Part shown: positions 26,469-35,198 of the stretch, piece by piece
Layout of the letters: each line of letters starts with the position of its first letter
Position numbering within the stretch: position 1 is the first letter of the stretch
Assembly (NCBI RefSeq): GCF_030816295.1
Contig: NZ_JAUSXV010000001.1
Location: 1,240,001 to 1,304,000, forward strand
Direction of reading: 5' to 3'
Source of the DNA: Microbacterium natoriense
GTDB lineage: Bacteria > Actinomycetota > Actinomycetes > Actinomycetales > Microbacteriaceae
DNA length: 64,000 bases
Translations under genes and position numbers: made by a program
Notes under the pieces: model-generated
What the model saw: the letters and a program-made list of their open reading frames with translations, nothing else
Databases searched by the model: none
Told to the model about the DNA's origin: nothing

Positions 26469-27811
26469 GATGCGACCTCTTCGACGAGCGCCGGGGCGGT
26501 CGTGCGCTGGCGGGAGAGGACGACCATGAGGACGGCCGAGAGCAGCATGAACCCGCCGACGATGAACATCGGGATCTCGTAGCCGCCGGTCCAGTCGTGC
26601 ACGGCGCCGGTGATGTACGGGGCGCTGAAGCCCGCCAGGTTGCCGATCGTGTTGATCAGGGCCACCCCGGCTGCCGCGGCGACGCCGGTGAGGAACTGCG
26701 TCGGCAGCGTCCAGAAGTTCGGCAGAGCCGCGAAGATCGCGCAGGCGGTGATCGTGATGACGGCGATCGTGGCGGCGGGGGAGCCGGCGAACAGGGCGAG
26801 CGGGATCGAGACGGCTCCCGCGATGGCCGGCGCCGCGATGTGCCAGGTCTTCAGGCCCCGCTTGCCGGCATCGCGCGACCAGAAGTACATCACGATGGCG
26901 GCGGGGAGATACGGGATCGCGGTGATCAGGCCCTTCTGCACGACGTCGTACGTGACGCCCGACTGGGCCTGGAAGCCCTCGATGATGGTGGGCAGGAAGA
27001 ACGCCAGCGAGTAGAGGCCGTAGATGAACCCGAAGTAGATGAACGACAGCATCCACACGCGTCCGCTCGAGAACGCGAAGCGCGCGGACACGTGCTTCTG
27101 CTCGGCGCCGGTGGCGGCTCGTTCGGCCTCGAGGGCGCCGGTCAGCCAGGTCTGCTCCTCGGCGGTCAGCCACTTGGCGTCGGATGGTTTGTCCTTGAGG
27201 TAGAACCACGCGATGACGCCGACGATGATCGCGGGGAGCGCGACGCCCATGAACATGAAACGCCAGCCCTCGAGACCGAAGAACGTGCCGTGCTGCTGGA
27301 TCAGCGCGCCGGCGAGCGGGGCGCCGATCACGGTGGTCAGGGGCTGTGCCAGGTAGAACAGCATGAGGATGCGGCCGCGGTACTGCGCGGGCACCCAGAG
27401 GCTCAGGAACAGGATCGCCCCGGGGAAGAAGCCGGCCTCGGCCACTCCGAGGAGGAAGCGGAGCCCGATGAGCTGCTCGAAGTTCTGCACCCACGTGAAC
27501 AGCAGCGCGACGATGCCCCAGCTCACCATGATGCGGGCGAGCCAGCGGCGGGCGCCGAAGCGGTGCAGTGCGAGGTTCGACGGCACCTCGAGAAGGATGT
27601 AGCCGATGAAGAAGACGCCTGAGGCGAAGCCGAACTGAGCTGCGCTCAGACCCAGGTCGTCGTTCATGCCGTTCGGCGACGCGAAGCCGATCGCGGTGCG
27701 GTCGAGGTAGTTGATGAAGAACATCAGTGCCACGAAGGGCACGAGGCGGATGGCGACCTTGCGGATCGCGGACTTCGCGATCGGATTCTCGGTCGGGGGG
27801 TTCTGGTCCAC
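26465..27811 (-). CDS. MFS transporter, anion:cation symporter (ACS) family
   Basis: A 448-residue carrier with 12 predicted membrane segments and ACS-family motifs (NYLDRTAIGFA near residue 40, GYILLEVPSNL, GVAEAGFFPG). ACS carriers import sugar acids such as galactonate, tartrate or glucarate. As first gene of the apiose operon it may import D-apionate, apiose or a related acid. The start is GTG at 27811 with AGGAG six bases upstream. Its promoter region contains the twin operators. Confidence 0.85.
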   Translation of the reverse strand: MDQNPPTENPIAKSAIRKVAIRLVPFVALMFFINYLDRTAIGFASPNGMNDDLGLSAAQFGFASGVFFIGYILLEVPSNLALHRFGARRWLARIMVSWGIVALLFTWVQNFEQLIGLRFLLGVAEAGFFPGAILFLSLWVPAQYRGRILMLFYLAQPLTTVIGAPLAGALIQQHGTFFGLEGWRFMFMGVALPAIIVGVIAWFYLKDKPSDAKWLTAEEQTWLTGALEAERAATGAEQKHVSARFAFSSGRVWMLSFIYFGFIYGLYSLAFFLPTIIEGFQAQSGVTYDVVQKGLITAIPYLPAAIVMYFWSRDAGKRGLKTWHIAAPAIAGAVSIPLALFAGSPAATIAVITITACAIFAALPNFWTLPTQFLTGVAAAAGVALINTIGNLAGFSAPYITGAVHDWTGGYEIPMFIVGGFMLLSAVLMVVLSRQRTTAPALVEEVAS

Positions 27812-27856
27812 GGTGACTCCTGGCTCATCGACGGTGATCGAGGGGTGTGCGGATCC

Positions 27857-27885
27857 AGTGTGACAAACCGGTTGACCAATTGCAA
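27857..27885 (-). promoter_or_regulatory. candidate promoter of the apiose operon
   Basis: On the minus strand TTGCAA (27880-27885) and CACACT (27857-27862) are separated by 17 bases. The first of the two AACCGGTTGACCAA repeats falls exactly in the spacer, so binding there would block RNA polymerase. Confidence 0.5.
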
Positions 27886-27911
27886 GTGATTTTCAGGAAC
27901 CGGTTGACCAA
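27866..27911. promoter_or_regulatory. two direct copies of AACCGGTTGACCAA, probable GntR/FCD operators
   Basis: Identical 14-base copies lie at 27866-27879 and 27898-27911, 32 bases apart (about three helical turns), in the divergent gap between the MFS and FCD-regulator genes. The TGGT...ACC composition is reminiscent of FadR-family sites. They are the obvious targets for the adjacent regulator. Confidence 0.75.
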
Positions 27912-27952
27912 AATCTGCCGTGTATTCCGATGCCCTGCCGTAAGTTGTTGAC

Positions 27953-28690
27953 ATGCCCGCGTTTCCAGACGACCGCTCCGCCGAGATCACGGCCGCGCTG
28001 GGCGTGCTGCCCACGGGCACTCCGGTCTCCGAGGTCGCCAGGCGCATGCTCGACCTGTTCACCGGCGGCTCCATCGCCGCCGGCACTCGGCTTCCGCCTG
28101 AGCGGCAACTGGCGACGACGCTCGGCGTGGGGCGTTCCGCGGTGCGCGAAGCGCTCGCTGCGCTCGAGATCCTCGGCATCGTCGATGTGCGCCCCGGTTC
28201 GGGCACGTATCTGCGGGGAGCGGCGAGCGAGCTGCTGCCGCAGACGCTGCGCTGGGGTCTGCTGATCGGCGAGCGCAACACGGCTGAGCTGCTCGAGCTC
28301 CGCGAAGGGCTCGAGATCTTCGTGGCGCGCCTCGCGGCCACCAGGGCGGATGCCGCGATCGTCGCGCGTCTGGAGAAGGATGTTGCGCGCATGCGCGAGT
28401 CCTACGACGACCTCAACGCCTTCGCGCGTGCCGATCTCGACTTCCACCACGCGCTCGCAGAAGCCGCGGGCAATGCGACGCTCACCGATCACCTGCACGT
28501 GATCCGCTCCCTGCTGCAGGTCTACGCCGACCGGGCCGTGCACGACCGCGAGCACGCGCAGCTCGCGACGGCAGAACACGACGCGGTGCTCGCCGGCGTC
28601 ACCGCGGGCGACGGCGATGCCGCGGCATCCGCGATGGCCGTGCACATGGCCACGGCGACCGCTCGCCTGCTCGCCGAACGCTCCGGCTGA
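27953..28690 (+). CDS. GntR/FadR-family (FCD) transcriptional regulator
   Basis: A 245-residue regulator with an N-terminal winged helix (LPPERQLATTLGVGRSAVRE near 45-65, then VDVRPGSGTYL) and a C-terminal FCD ligand domain (LLELREGLEIF, ADLDFHHALAEAAGN with metal-binding Asp/His). It is divergent from the apiose operon and very likely represses it in the absence of a pathway acid. TAAGTT at 27941-27946 is spaced so that transcription could start at the ATG itself, i.e. a leaderless message. Confidence 0.88.
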   Translation: MPAFPDDRSAEITAALGVLPTGTPVSEVARRMLDLFTGGSIAAGTRLPPERQLATTLGVGRSAVREALAALEILGIVDVRPGSGTYLRGAASELLPQTLRWGLLIGERNTAELLELREGLEIFVARLAATRADAAIVARLEKDVARMRESYDDLNAFARADLDFHHALAEAAGNATLTDHLHVIRSLLQVYADRAVHDREHAQLATAEHDAVLAGVTAGDGDAAASAMAVHMATATARLLAERSG

Positions 28691-28808
28691 CGGTCATGAT
28701 CGAGCCGGCGCGGAGGTCGTCGACGCAGTGCGAGCGCGCAGGTGCATCCGCTCGCCGAGATCGGCGATCAGTGAGAGTATTGGGGTGATTTCGGAACAGA
28801 GGGTGGCG

Positions 28809-29816
28809 ATGGCCGTTGGGGTGAAGGACGTCGCAGCCGCGGCGGGCGTCTCGGTCGGCACCGTGTCGAACGTGCTCAATCAGCCTGAGCGCGTGTCGGC
28901 GCGCACCGTGGAACGGGTGCAGCGCGTCATCCAGGAACTGGGTTTCGTGCGCAACGACGCCGCTCGGCAGCTGCGCGCGGGCCGCAGTCGCAGCATCGGA
29001 CTCGTCGTCCCCGACATCGGGAACCCGTTCTTCGCCGAGGTCGCCCGTGGCGCGGAAGGCAGGGCAGCGGATGCCGGCATGACCGTGTTGCTCGGCAACA
29101 GCGACGAGCAGGACGCGCGCCAGGAAGCGCATCTCGAGCTGTTCCAGGAGCAGCGGGTCAACGGGGTGCTGCTGACGCCGGCATCCGACGATCTCACCGC
29201 CGTGCACCGCTTCGTGTCAGGTGGGATGCCGGTGATCCTCGTCGACCGGGAGGTCGAGCAGGGCGTGCTGCCCTCGGTTTCGGTGGATGACGTCGAAGGC
29301 GGGCGCCTGGCCGCGGAGCATCTGCTCGCCTCTGGCCGACGCCGCATCGCCTACGTGTGCGGTCCGCGGTCGGTGCGGCAGGTCGCCGACCGGCTCGCCG
29401 GAGCGGAGGCCGCGGTGCACGCCGTGCCGGGAGCCGAGCTCGAGGTGATCGAGCAGCCCTCGCTCACGGTGCTGCAGGGCCGCGCCGCGGGGGAGTCTCT
29501 CGTTTCTCGTGAGCCGTCCGCGCGACCGGACGCCGTGTTCGCGGCGAATGATCTGCTCGCCGTCGGGCTGCTGCAGGCGTTCAGCTTCGGTGCCGCAGTG
29601 CGGGTTCCGGAGGACATCGCGATGGTCGGCTACGACGACATCGACTTCGCCTCGGCCACGGTCGTGCCGCTGAGCTCGGTGCGCCAGCCCGCTCGGCTGT
29701 TGGGCTGGACGGGCGTCGACCTGCTGCTCAAGGAACTCGACGGCGTCGAGCACGACCGGCGGGTGCGGTTCCAGCCCGAACTGGTCGTTCGGGAGTCGTC
29801 GGCACCCGATTCGTGA
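28809..29816 (+). CDS. LacI-family transcriptional regulator
   Basis: A 335-residue LacI protein: N-terminal helix-turn-helix (VKDVAAAAGVSVGTVSNVL), hinge helix (AARQLRAGRS), and a periplasmic-binding-like effector domain (GLVVPDIGNPFF, VDREVEQG, FAANDLLAVG). The ATG at 28809 has GAGGG upstream. It is on the far side of the apiose operon from the rhamnose genes, and a LacI-type operator covers the rhamnose promoter, so a role as rhamnose regulator is plausible but not shown. Confidence 0.88.
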   Translation: MAVGVKDVAAAAGVSVGTVSNVLNQPERVSARTVERVQRVIQELGFVRNDAARQLRAGRSRSIGLVVPDIGNPFFAEVARGAEGRAADAGMTVLLGNSDEQDARQEAHLELFQEQRVNGVLLTPASDDLTAVHRFVSGGMPVILVDREVEQGVLPSVSVDDVEGGRLAAEHLLASGRRRIAYVCGPRSVRQVADRLAGAEAAVHAVPGAELEVIEQPSLTVLQGRAAGESLVSREPSARPDAVFAANDLLAVGLLQAFSFGAAVRVPEDIAMVGYDDIDFASATVVPLSSVRQPARLLGWTGVDLLLKELDGVEHDRRVRFQPELVVRESSAPDS

Positions 29817-29875
29817 CCGCCCCCGAGAACCGTTACACTTGCAGGGTGCATCCGAACCTTCGGGTCCAGATGCCT

Positions 29876-29964
29876 GGAGACGTCGCATAGTCCGGCCTAG
29901 TGCACCACCCTGCTAAGGTGGAGTTCCCTTACGGGAACCAGGGGTTCAAATCCCCTCGTCTCCG
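29876..29964 (+). tRNA. tRNA-Ser (GCT anticodon)
   Basis: An 89-base serine tRNA: acceptor arms GGAGACG and CGTCTCC pair, the anticodon loop CTGCTAA gives anticodon GCT, there is a long variable arm (AGTTCCCTTACGGGAACC) and a normal T loop in GGGGTTCAAATCCCC. The CCA end is not encoded. Its 3' 62 bases are the left end of the island's flanking repeat, so this copy has been kept functional by the insertion. Confidence 0.95.
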
Positions 29965-29978
29965 CCGTAGAAGTCCTG
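29903..29978 (+). repeat. left attachment site (attL-like) of the tRNA-Ser island
   Basis: These 76 bases cover the anticodon arm, variable arm, T arm and acceptor 3' strand of the tRNA plus 14 bases beyond. They recur at 39478-39553 with two mismatches. Direct repeats of a tRNA 3' end are the standard footprint of integrase-mediated insertion. Confidence 0.9.
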
Positions 29979-30571
29979 ATCAGAGTCCGAATACGGCTTT
30001 TGTTTCTGTGTGACTAGAACGAGATGTCGAGATGATCTCGCGGCTCGGTGTCCGTAGAGTGTCCGGCATTGACTCACCGGCTTCCCCGTCGTGCCTCCGG
30101 CCATGAGCTGGCGGCGACGTTCGAGATGTCGCGGCAAAGCGCTGCCGCCAGGACTGGGACCGGCTAGATGACGCGGTCGCCGACAGCTGGTAACCCGAAC
30201 ATGAAGTGACACCGCTATTCAGCGTCCCCCGGGCATCGGCGGCACGGTAAGCGACGCAGCGCATAACGCGTCTTCGTTGATCGAGAGAGTTCCTGCGCGC
30301 CTCAGGATGCTGGTTTGTTGCTCGCTTCGGCGAGCTGGGCACACGAGTTGTGCTCGGCGAGTTCGGTCGTCGTGTCGGCTTCGGCGTCAACGTCCACTTC
30401 ACCTGTCGCAGGATGGTGCAGTAGTCCGCTCTTGCCGGTGCCCGGTGCAGTCGTTCTTGGGTGTCCGAAAGAATCTTGTTACCTTCAAGTTGAGATCGCA
30501 AACAGACCTAGTAGCCCGTGCTTCAGGGCGCCGCAAGATGGCGGAGGTGGTGTGTTTGGGCCTGAGGGGGC
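29979..30571. other. left arm of the island, no convincing gene
   Basis: About 590 bases where an integrase gene would be expected. Frames on both strands are short or of poor composition, and I recognise no domain. It may hold a decayed integrase, but I cannot show it. Confidence 0.4.
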
Positions 30572-30844
30572 GTCATCAACGAACGACCGGATCGATTCGA
30601 CATCGAGGCCTTTGACGCGCTCTACCGCCAGTACTTCATGCTGGTCGTGACAGTGATCCGAGGTCGAGTTTCGGACCTTGAGGAAGCGGAGGACCTCGGT
30701 ATGGCCGTGTTCGAGTTAGCGTGGACCCGGCTATCCCATGGAGAGACGGTCGGACGACCGTGGCTCTACCGGTGTGCACGCAACGTCGTGGGCAATGAAT
30801 ATGGGACTGCTGCACGAATAAATATGGGACTGCTGCAGAGATAG
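30572..30844 (+). pseudogene. ECF sigma factor remnant (region 2 only)
   Basis: The frame from 30572 reads FDIEAFDALYRQYF, then EEAEDLGMAVFELAWTRL and RPWLYRCARNVVGNE, which is the region 2 pattern of extracytoplasmic-function sigma factors. There is no usable start before an ATG at 30638. The frame ends at 30844 before region 4, right after a 17-base duplication (30798-30814 and 30821-30837). It cannot make a working sigma factor. Confidence 0.65.
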
Positions 30845-31580
30845 CAGCCGGTGGGAAGCCGGTAGCCACGAGGAGCCCGGAGATGGCTGCGACGCCGCCG
30901 CCGACTCCTCGGAATGTAAGGACCGGTGCACTCGATTGGCGGGAATTCAACGCAACCTGCCAGAACGCCGGGTAGAAGCCCGTGTATCTGCTTGTCTCTG
31001 TGCGCCCTGCGACAGTTGCAACCTCACGGGCGATGGACGATGGCTCGCCCCCTGCGAGTGTTTCCCGCTACTCACCACCCGTTCGCTTGGACCACGTGAG
31101 CGTCATCCGCGATCGCGCTCGATTCGGCTCCGCTTGCCGCCGCCGCATCGATATCGAAGGACTGCGCCGCCTGATCGGAAGCGGCCACGAGTACCTCAAT
31201 TCCTTTCCGATCCTCTGGGGAGACCGCGCCGCCAGTTACCGCCAAGCTTGTGGGGTCGACGCTCGAACTTGTGGGGTCGAACCCAGAGCTTGCCGTCACG
31301 GTTTACGATGCTTCGGCGGGTGCTGAGGTCATCGTCAGCTCGATGCTCACGACGGCGAACAGATCGTCGTCGACAGGGCTGCGGATCTCTATTGCTTTCG
31401 CCGCCGCCAGCCTAGGCAGCCGCCTGCCTCATAGAGGACTCCGGCATCGGCGGTCCCATTTCGTCGAAATAGGCGTCATGGCTGGCGAAGAGGCTGCCAG
31501 GGTGAACCACACCCTTATTATGATGCTCATCGACGGACCTATCGAGAACCAATGCCAAGCAAAAGGCCGGCCGTCGGGCC
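30845..31580. other. island left arm, apparently non-coding or decayed
   Basis: About 735 bases with overlapping short frames on both strands and no recognisable protein. A 13-base direct repeat CTTGTGGGGTCGA occurs at 31247-31259 and 31268-31280. A minus-strand frame of 75 codons (31072-31299) has plausible composition but no ribosome site and no family I know. Confidence 0.4.
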
Positions 31581-31722
31581 GGGGCGTGAAGGTGTCGCCC
31601 CGTCGGGGGCCTCGGTTTTCTGGGGTGTCCACCGAGGCCCCTCTGGCGGTCGTGCCTGGGGTGTCACCCCGCCGTGCGGCGCAAGTTCGACCGGCACCTC
31701 GACGGAAATTCCAGAATGCCGG
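31581..31722. repeat. left copy of a ~143-bp hairpin-bearing repeat flanking the island core
   Basis: This copy matches 38785-38929 with scattered differences over its full length. It contains a hairpin with a 10-bp G/C-rich stem (31605-31614 with 31631-31640) extended by T31615-A31630 and a G-U at 31604/31641. The loop carries CTGGGGTGTC. Substitutions relative to the right copy are compensatory. Confidence 0.8.
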
Positions 31723-31872
31723 GTCGCCGCGCCATCGTCGGCGCTGCTCGCGTAGGGATCAGTGGGGTGCTCATCCTTCGGTTCCATCGCCGCGAGGTCG
31801 TCGGCGCCTCGGTGTCCGCGGCTCCTCGCCGCGACGAGGCGAGTGTCCGAGGAGGTCCGTACACTTGCCCCC

Positions 31873-32946
31873 GTGAAGACCTCGCATCGGCGCTCGCCCC
31901 CGGCGGTACCTGATCTGTTTCCGTTCCGGACGGCATTCTGGTTCGAACCGGCGATGTTCGGCATTCTTCTGCTCGGCACGTTTCTTCTGACACCGCCTCC
32001 CGTTGTGTTTGTGGATGGGTGGTCTTTGCGTGTCGCGGTAGGGCGGTACCTCACGCCGGTGCTGGATCAATCGCTTCCCGTCCTTGGCGTGGTCGGTGGG
32101 GTCGTGGTGACCTTGGCGGTGTGGACTCGTCTTGGTCAGGATGCATCGACCGTGCCTGCGAAGCTCCGTCGGACGCTGGAGACTCTTTTGGGAGTGATCG
32201 GTCTGTTCTTGGTTTCGATGGCACTGTGCGTCGTGTACGTCGCTTTCGGCGACAGCACCAGGTGGCCCGAAGTGGCGATCGCACTCGTCCTCTCGTGGGT
32301 TTTGAGCTTGACGTGTCGGGTGGCTCTCGGCGTTCCCAGCTATGCGGCGCAGGCAGAACGTGCACGACGCCGATGGCATCGGGCACGGAAGCGCGCCGCC
32401 CGCTACGGCCTCAAGCGCAGATCGCGACCGCCTCGCACATCGCGATCGCGTGTCGCGGTCGTCGCATTGTCGCCCGTGGTGCTGTGGGCATGTGTGACGG
32501 TGGCAACCGTAGCGATCTTCTGGGATGCAACCGATCCTTGGCAGGCGCCGATGCTGACGTTTTACGCAATCCTGCCTACGTTGTCTCTGGGGCTGCTGTC
32601 GCTCACCTGGGTCGGCGCACGGGACCGGTCGGCCGAGGCGACGTCGGTGATACCGCCGATCATCTTTCTCGGGCCGATAACCGTGATTTGCATGGTGGCA
32701 TCCGTGCTGCTCACAGTGCTCGTCCCCGCCGCGCCCGTTCACTGGCATGTCCTGGGCTGCATCGCTGCCGTGCTCTTCGTGGCGTGTGCGGTGTTTCGGT
32801 TTGTCCCACAGCTGCGAAGGAGCATCGGATGGATCGCGGAAAGCGAGGACGCCGTGACGATTCGCGCGCTACGACGTGCTCGACGGGAAGCGAGACGTCT
32901 CCAGCGGCTGGCTGCGCAGGCGGTCCTGAGTGAGAGGGAAGTATGA
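31873..32946 (+). CDS. uncharacterised multi-pass membrane protein
   Basis: A 357-residue protein with about eight hydrophobic segments. A very basic cytoplasmic loop (RARRRWHRARKRAARYGLKR) lies near residues 165-185, and the C-terminal helix is charged and arginine-rich (ALRRARREARRLQ). I know no matching family. GTG at 31873 is chosen because TACACT at 31860-31865 could start a leaderless message there; an ATG at 31762 would add 37 residues of unlikely composition. It overlaps the next membrane-protein gene by ATGA. It is the first gene of the conserved-looking island core. Confidence 0.7.
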   Translation: MKTSHRRSPPAVPDLFPFRTAFWFEPAMFGILLLGTFLLTPPPVVFVDGWSLRVAVGRYLTPVLDQSLPVLGVVGGVVVTLAVWTRLGQDASTVPAKLRRTLETLLGVIGLFLVSMALCVVYVAFGDSTRWPEVAIALVLSWVLSLTCRVALGVPSYAAQAERARRRWHRARKRAARYGLKRRSRPPRTSRSRVAVVALSPVVLWACVTVATVAIFWDATDPWQAPMLTFYAILPTLSLGLLSLTWVGARDRSAEATSVIPPIIFLGPITVICMVASVLLTVLVPAAPVHWHVLGCIAAVLFVACAVFRFVPQLRRSIGWIAESEDAVTIRALRRARREARRLQRLAAQAVLSEREV

Positions 32947-34256
32947 GTACACAACCACGGTCTGGACAGCCTCCCACCGCGTCACGATGGGTGGCGGGCA
33001 TCGTCTTCGGCGCCGTGATCGTGCTTGCGGCGGTCGCGGTTCCTCTGTCGGGGCACCTGGAGGGTCCGGATGCGGGCAAGTGGGTGGCGTTGTCGGTTGA
33101 GCAGTTCGGAACTCAGATCGATCTTGCCGGGTGGCCGGCCATCGGGTTCTCGGCGGCGCTGCTGGGCATGGTCGTCGCCATCCTGGCGTTCGTCGGGATG
33201 CGGGATGCGGCTTTCGCCTCCCGTCGCCGTCGAGAACTGGTCATCGACGCGGCCGGGTTCCTGATCGTGCTCGCTACGGCGGTGTCTCTCATCACGGCCG
33301 CGGCGATTCTATTGTCGGTCATCCCGAGTACCATGCTGCGATCCTTGTCGGGGGTGGACGGAGCCGCTCAGGGAGCGTTCGACAGCACGATGCTCACTGC
33401 TGAGGCCGGAGCGGCGATGCGGCTGCAGTCGGGGCAGATTCTCATCGGGTTCATCGCCGTCGGTTTGTTGGGCGCGAGCCGGCGCCTCGACGCCACTCTT
33501 CGCACCTGGGAGACGAACGACGAGGAGCAGGTCCACGCCGAGCGGGCACTGTTCGAACAGCGCATCTCCGACCGCACGGTGCGCCTGGCGAAGATCGTCG
33601 ACGAAGCGGGAAAGATCCGTCATTCCCCGGTACCGCGGTGGAGCACGATCGTGTCTGCTTCCATGTTCGCTGCGGGGCTCACCTTCATCGCCGCCGCTCT
33701 CACGACGTTGCTTCTGGTCGGGTGGCGGATCATCAACGGCGGCGACGCGAGCGGCTGGGGAGGCTTAGCGATCGGTTGCGCCGTTGCGGGAGCGGTGCAC
33801 ACGTACTTCGTGTCCCTCGCATACCTCGGGCTGCGTTCGACCATGGTCGGAGGGCCCGAACGCGATGGCATCAGCGCACGGCGGTGGAGGGCCAACCAAA
33901 CCGGCATGACAGTCCTCGCGCTCATGGCGACGCTGTTCGTTCCCGGCACGCTGGGAGTCCTCCTCCTCGCCGGCCCGCAGCCGTACAGCGTGATCGGAGT
34001 CATGGTCATCGAGATCGTGCTGTTCGCCATCCCCTCCGCCGTCCTCGGGCTCCGGACGGGGAAGTGGTCGTGGCACGAGGTCGCACTCGTCAACATGATC
34101 CGATCCCTGCAGTCATCCATTCACGACGACACGGAACAACTCCGAGCTCTTCTCGACGACCTTGCATCACCGACCTCGGAGAGGAAGCCCAGGCTGGTTT
34201 TCCGACTGCTCGGATGGACTATCACTCGCGTCGACGACGCCCCAGGCCTCCGCTGA
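32943..34256 (+). CDS. uncharacterised multi-pass membrane protein with cytoplasmic coiled segment
   Basis: A 437-residue protein with about eight membrane segments. Between segments 4 and 5 lies a charged helical stretch (residues ~175-225, ALFEQRISDRTVRLAKIVDE) likely to be cytoplasmic and coiled. A C-terminal cytoplasmic tail (~50-60 residues) contains another helix (LQSSIHDDTEQLRALLDD). I recognise no family. It starts with an ATGA overlap to the previous gene, so both are probably made together and could form a membrane complex. Confidence 0.75.
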   Translation: MSTQPRSGQPPTASRWVAGIVFGAVIVLAAVAVPLSGHLEGPDAGKWVALSVEQFGTQIDLAGWPAIGFSAALLGMVVAILAFVGMRDAAFASRRRRELVIDAAGFLIVLATAVSLITAAAILLSVIPSTMLRSLSGVDGAAQGAFDSTMLTAEAGAAMRLQSGQILIGFIAVGLLGASRRLDATLRTWETNDEEQVHAERALFEQRISDRTVRLAKIVDEAGKIRHSPVPRWSTIVSASMFAAGLTFIAAALTTLLLVGWRIINGGDASGWGGLAIGCAVAGAVHTYFVSLAYLGLRSTMVGGPERDGISARRWRANQTGMTVLALMATLFVPGTLGVLLLAGPQPYSVIGVMVIEIVLFAIPSAVLGLRTGKWSWHEVALVNMIRSLQSSIHDDTEQLRALLDDLASPTSERKPRLVFRLLGWTITRVDDAPGLR

Positions 34257-34289
34257 GGTTGCGACGTGTTAGGTACTTTCGGAGAAGTC

Positions 34290-35198
34290 ATGGCGATAGG
34301 CAGCCTCCTTGCCACCTTCTCGTATTTTGTGCATGCCCTGGCTGTCCGCGCCTGGACGTCGATTGCTGGCGGGCTTTTCGTGGCGACACTACTTCTTCCT
34401 CTCAGCGCTGGTCTTATGGTCGAAGGACTCACCAGCCCAGACGGTTCGGACCAGGTGTGGTGGGCACTTGTGCTCTTCTTCATCGTCTCCGCTTCCGGCA
34501 CGATGGGCATGGTCGCGCAACGCTTTCGTGGCGAACTCAACGACTTCGCGTTCAGCGCTGTTGAATCTTCGTTGGTGCTGCGGTTCATGCGTTGGGCCGT
34601 GCGCGCACGGAGCCTTCTGGTTTCAGTAGTTGCGCTGTTTGCATTCCAGCACTTCGCAGTTCGTGAGGGTACAAGCCCCGCGTGGCTCGCGGCGCTCTGG
34701 CTGATTACGGCCGGGGTGACTCTCGGCTTCTCGGATGGCCTGGGCGTTCGCGCCAACACCGTTATCGCCAACGCCCTTCCTCGTGCGAACGCATGGAGGC
34801 GTGGGTTGCAGGCCGGTATAGCACTTGCATCCCTGCTCTTCCTCTTCCGCTTGGGGGACGTGCCGCTGATCACCGGTGAGCGTGAGTCGTACGGGCAGCT
34901 CGTCGGGTTCTGTGTTGTGGGTGGCATCATTGCGATGGCGTTTGCCCGCATCTACCAGGCAGGAACCGTCGAAGCGAGGCATGCGGATCTAGCTCGCGTG
35001 CTCGGGCAAGCTCACCGCGTCGCAACCGAGATTTCATGGGGACTGATCGGTATCGCAGCTTCTTTCGTTCCGGCGGCGCTGGGCTGGCCCTGGTCGGCGA
35101 CATTCATTACCGCGGTGCTGGTGTCGGTGGGTCTTGCGGTCTATCGCGTAAGCCGGGTCCAGCCGTCTAGCAGTTTTCCGACAAAGGAGGAGCCGTGA
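34290..35198 (+). CDS. uncharacterised multi-pass membrane protein
   Basis: A 302-residue protein with about eight hydrophobic segments and short loops. An ATG at 34290 is preferred over a GTG at 34266 because GGAGA lies five bases before it. No family is recognised. It follows the second membrane gene after 33 bases and overlaps the next gene by GTGA, so the four membrane genes form one transcription unit. Confidence 0.7.
   Translation: MAIGSLLATFSYFVHALAVRAWTSIAGGLFVATLLLPLSAGLMVEGLTSPDGSDQVWWALVLFFIVSASGTMGMVAQRFRGELNDFAFSAVESSLVLRFMRWAVRARSLLVSVVALFAFQHFAVREGTSPAWLAALWLITAGVTLGFSDGLGVRANTVIANALPRANAWRRGLQAGIALASLLFLFRLGDVPLITGERESYGQLVGFCVVGGIIAMAFARIYQAGTVEARHADLARVLGQAHRVATEISWGLIGIAASFVPAALGWPWSATFITAVLVSVGLAVYRVSRVQPSSSFPTKEEP

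Noticed and set aside
31072..31299. A 75-codon minus-strand frame in the island's left arm
   Set aside because: Composition is plausible but there is no ribosome site, no coupling and no known family; left as unassigned sequence.
31539..31793. A minus-strand small protein across the left 143-bp repeat
   Set aside because: The same frame has partial similarity in the right copy, but stem positions change in a base-pairing-preserving way, so a structured element explains the repeat better than a coding sequence.
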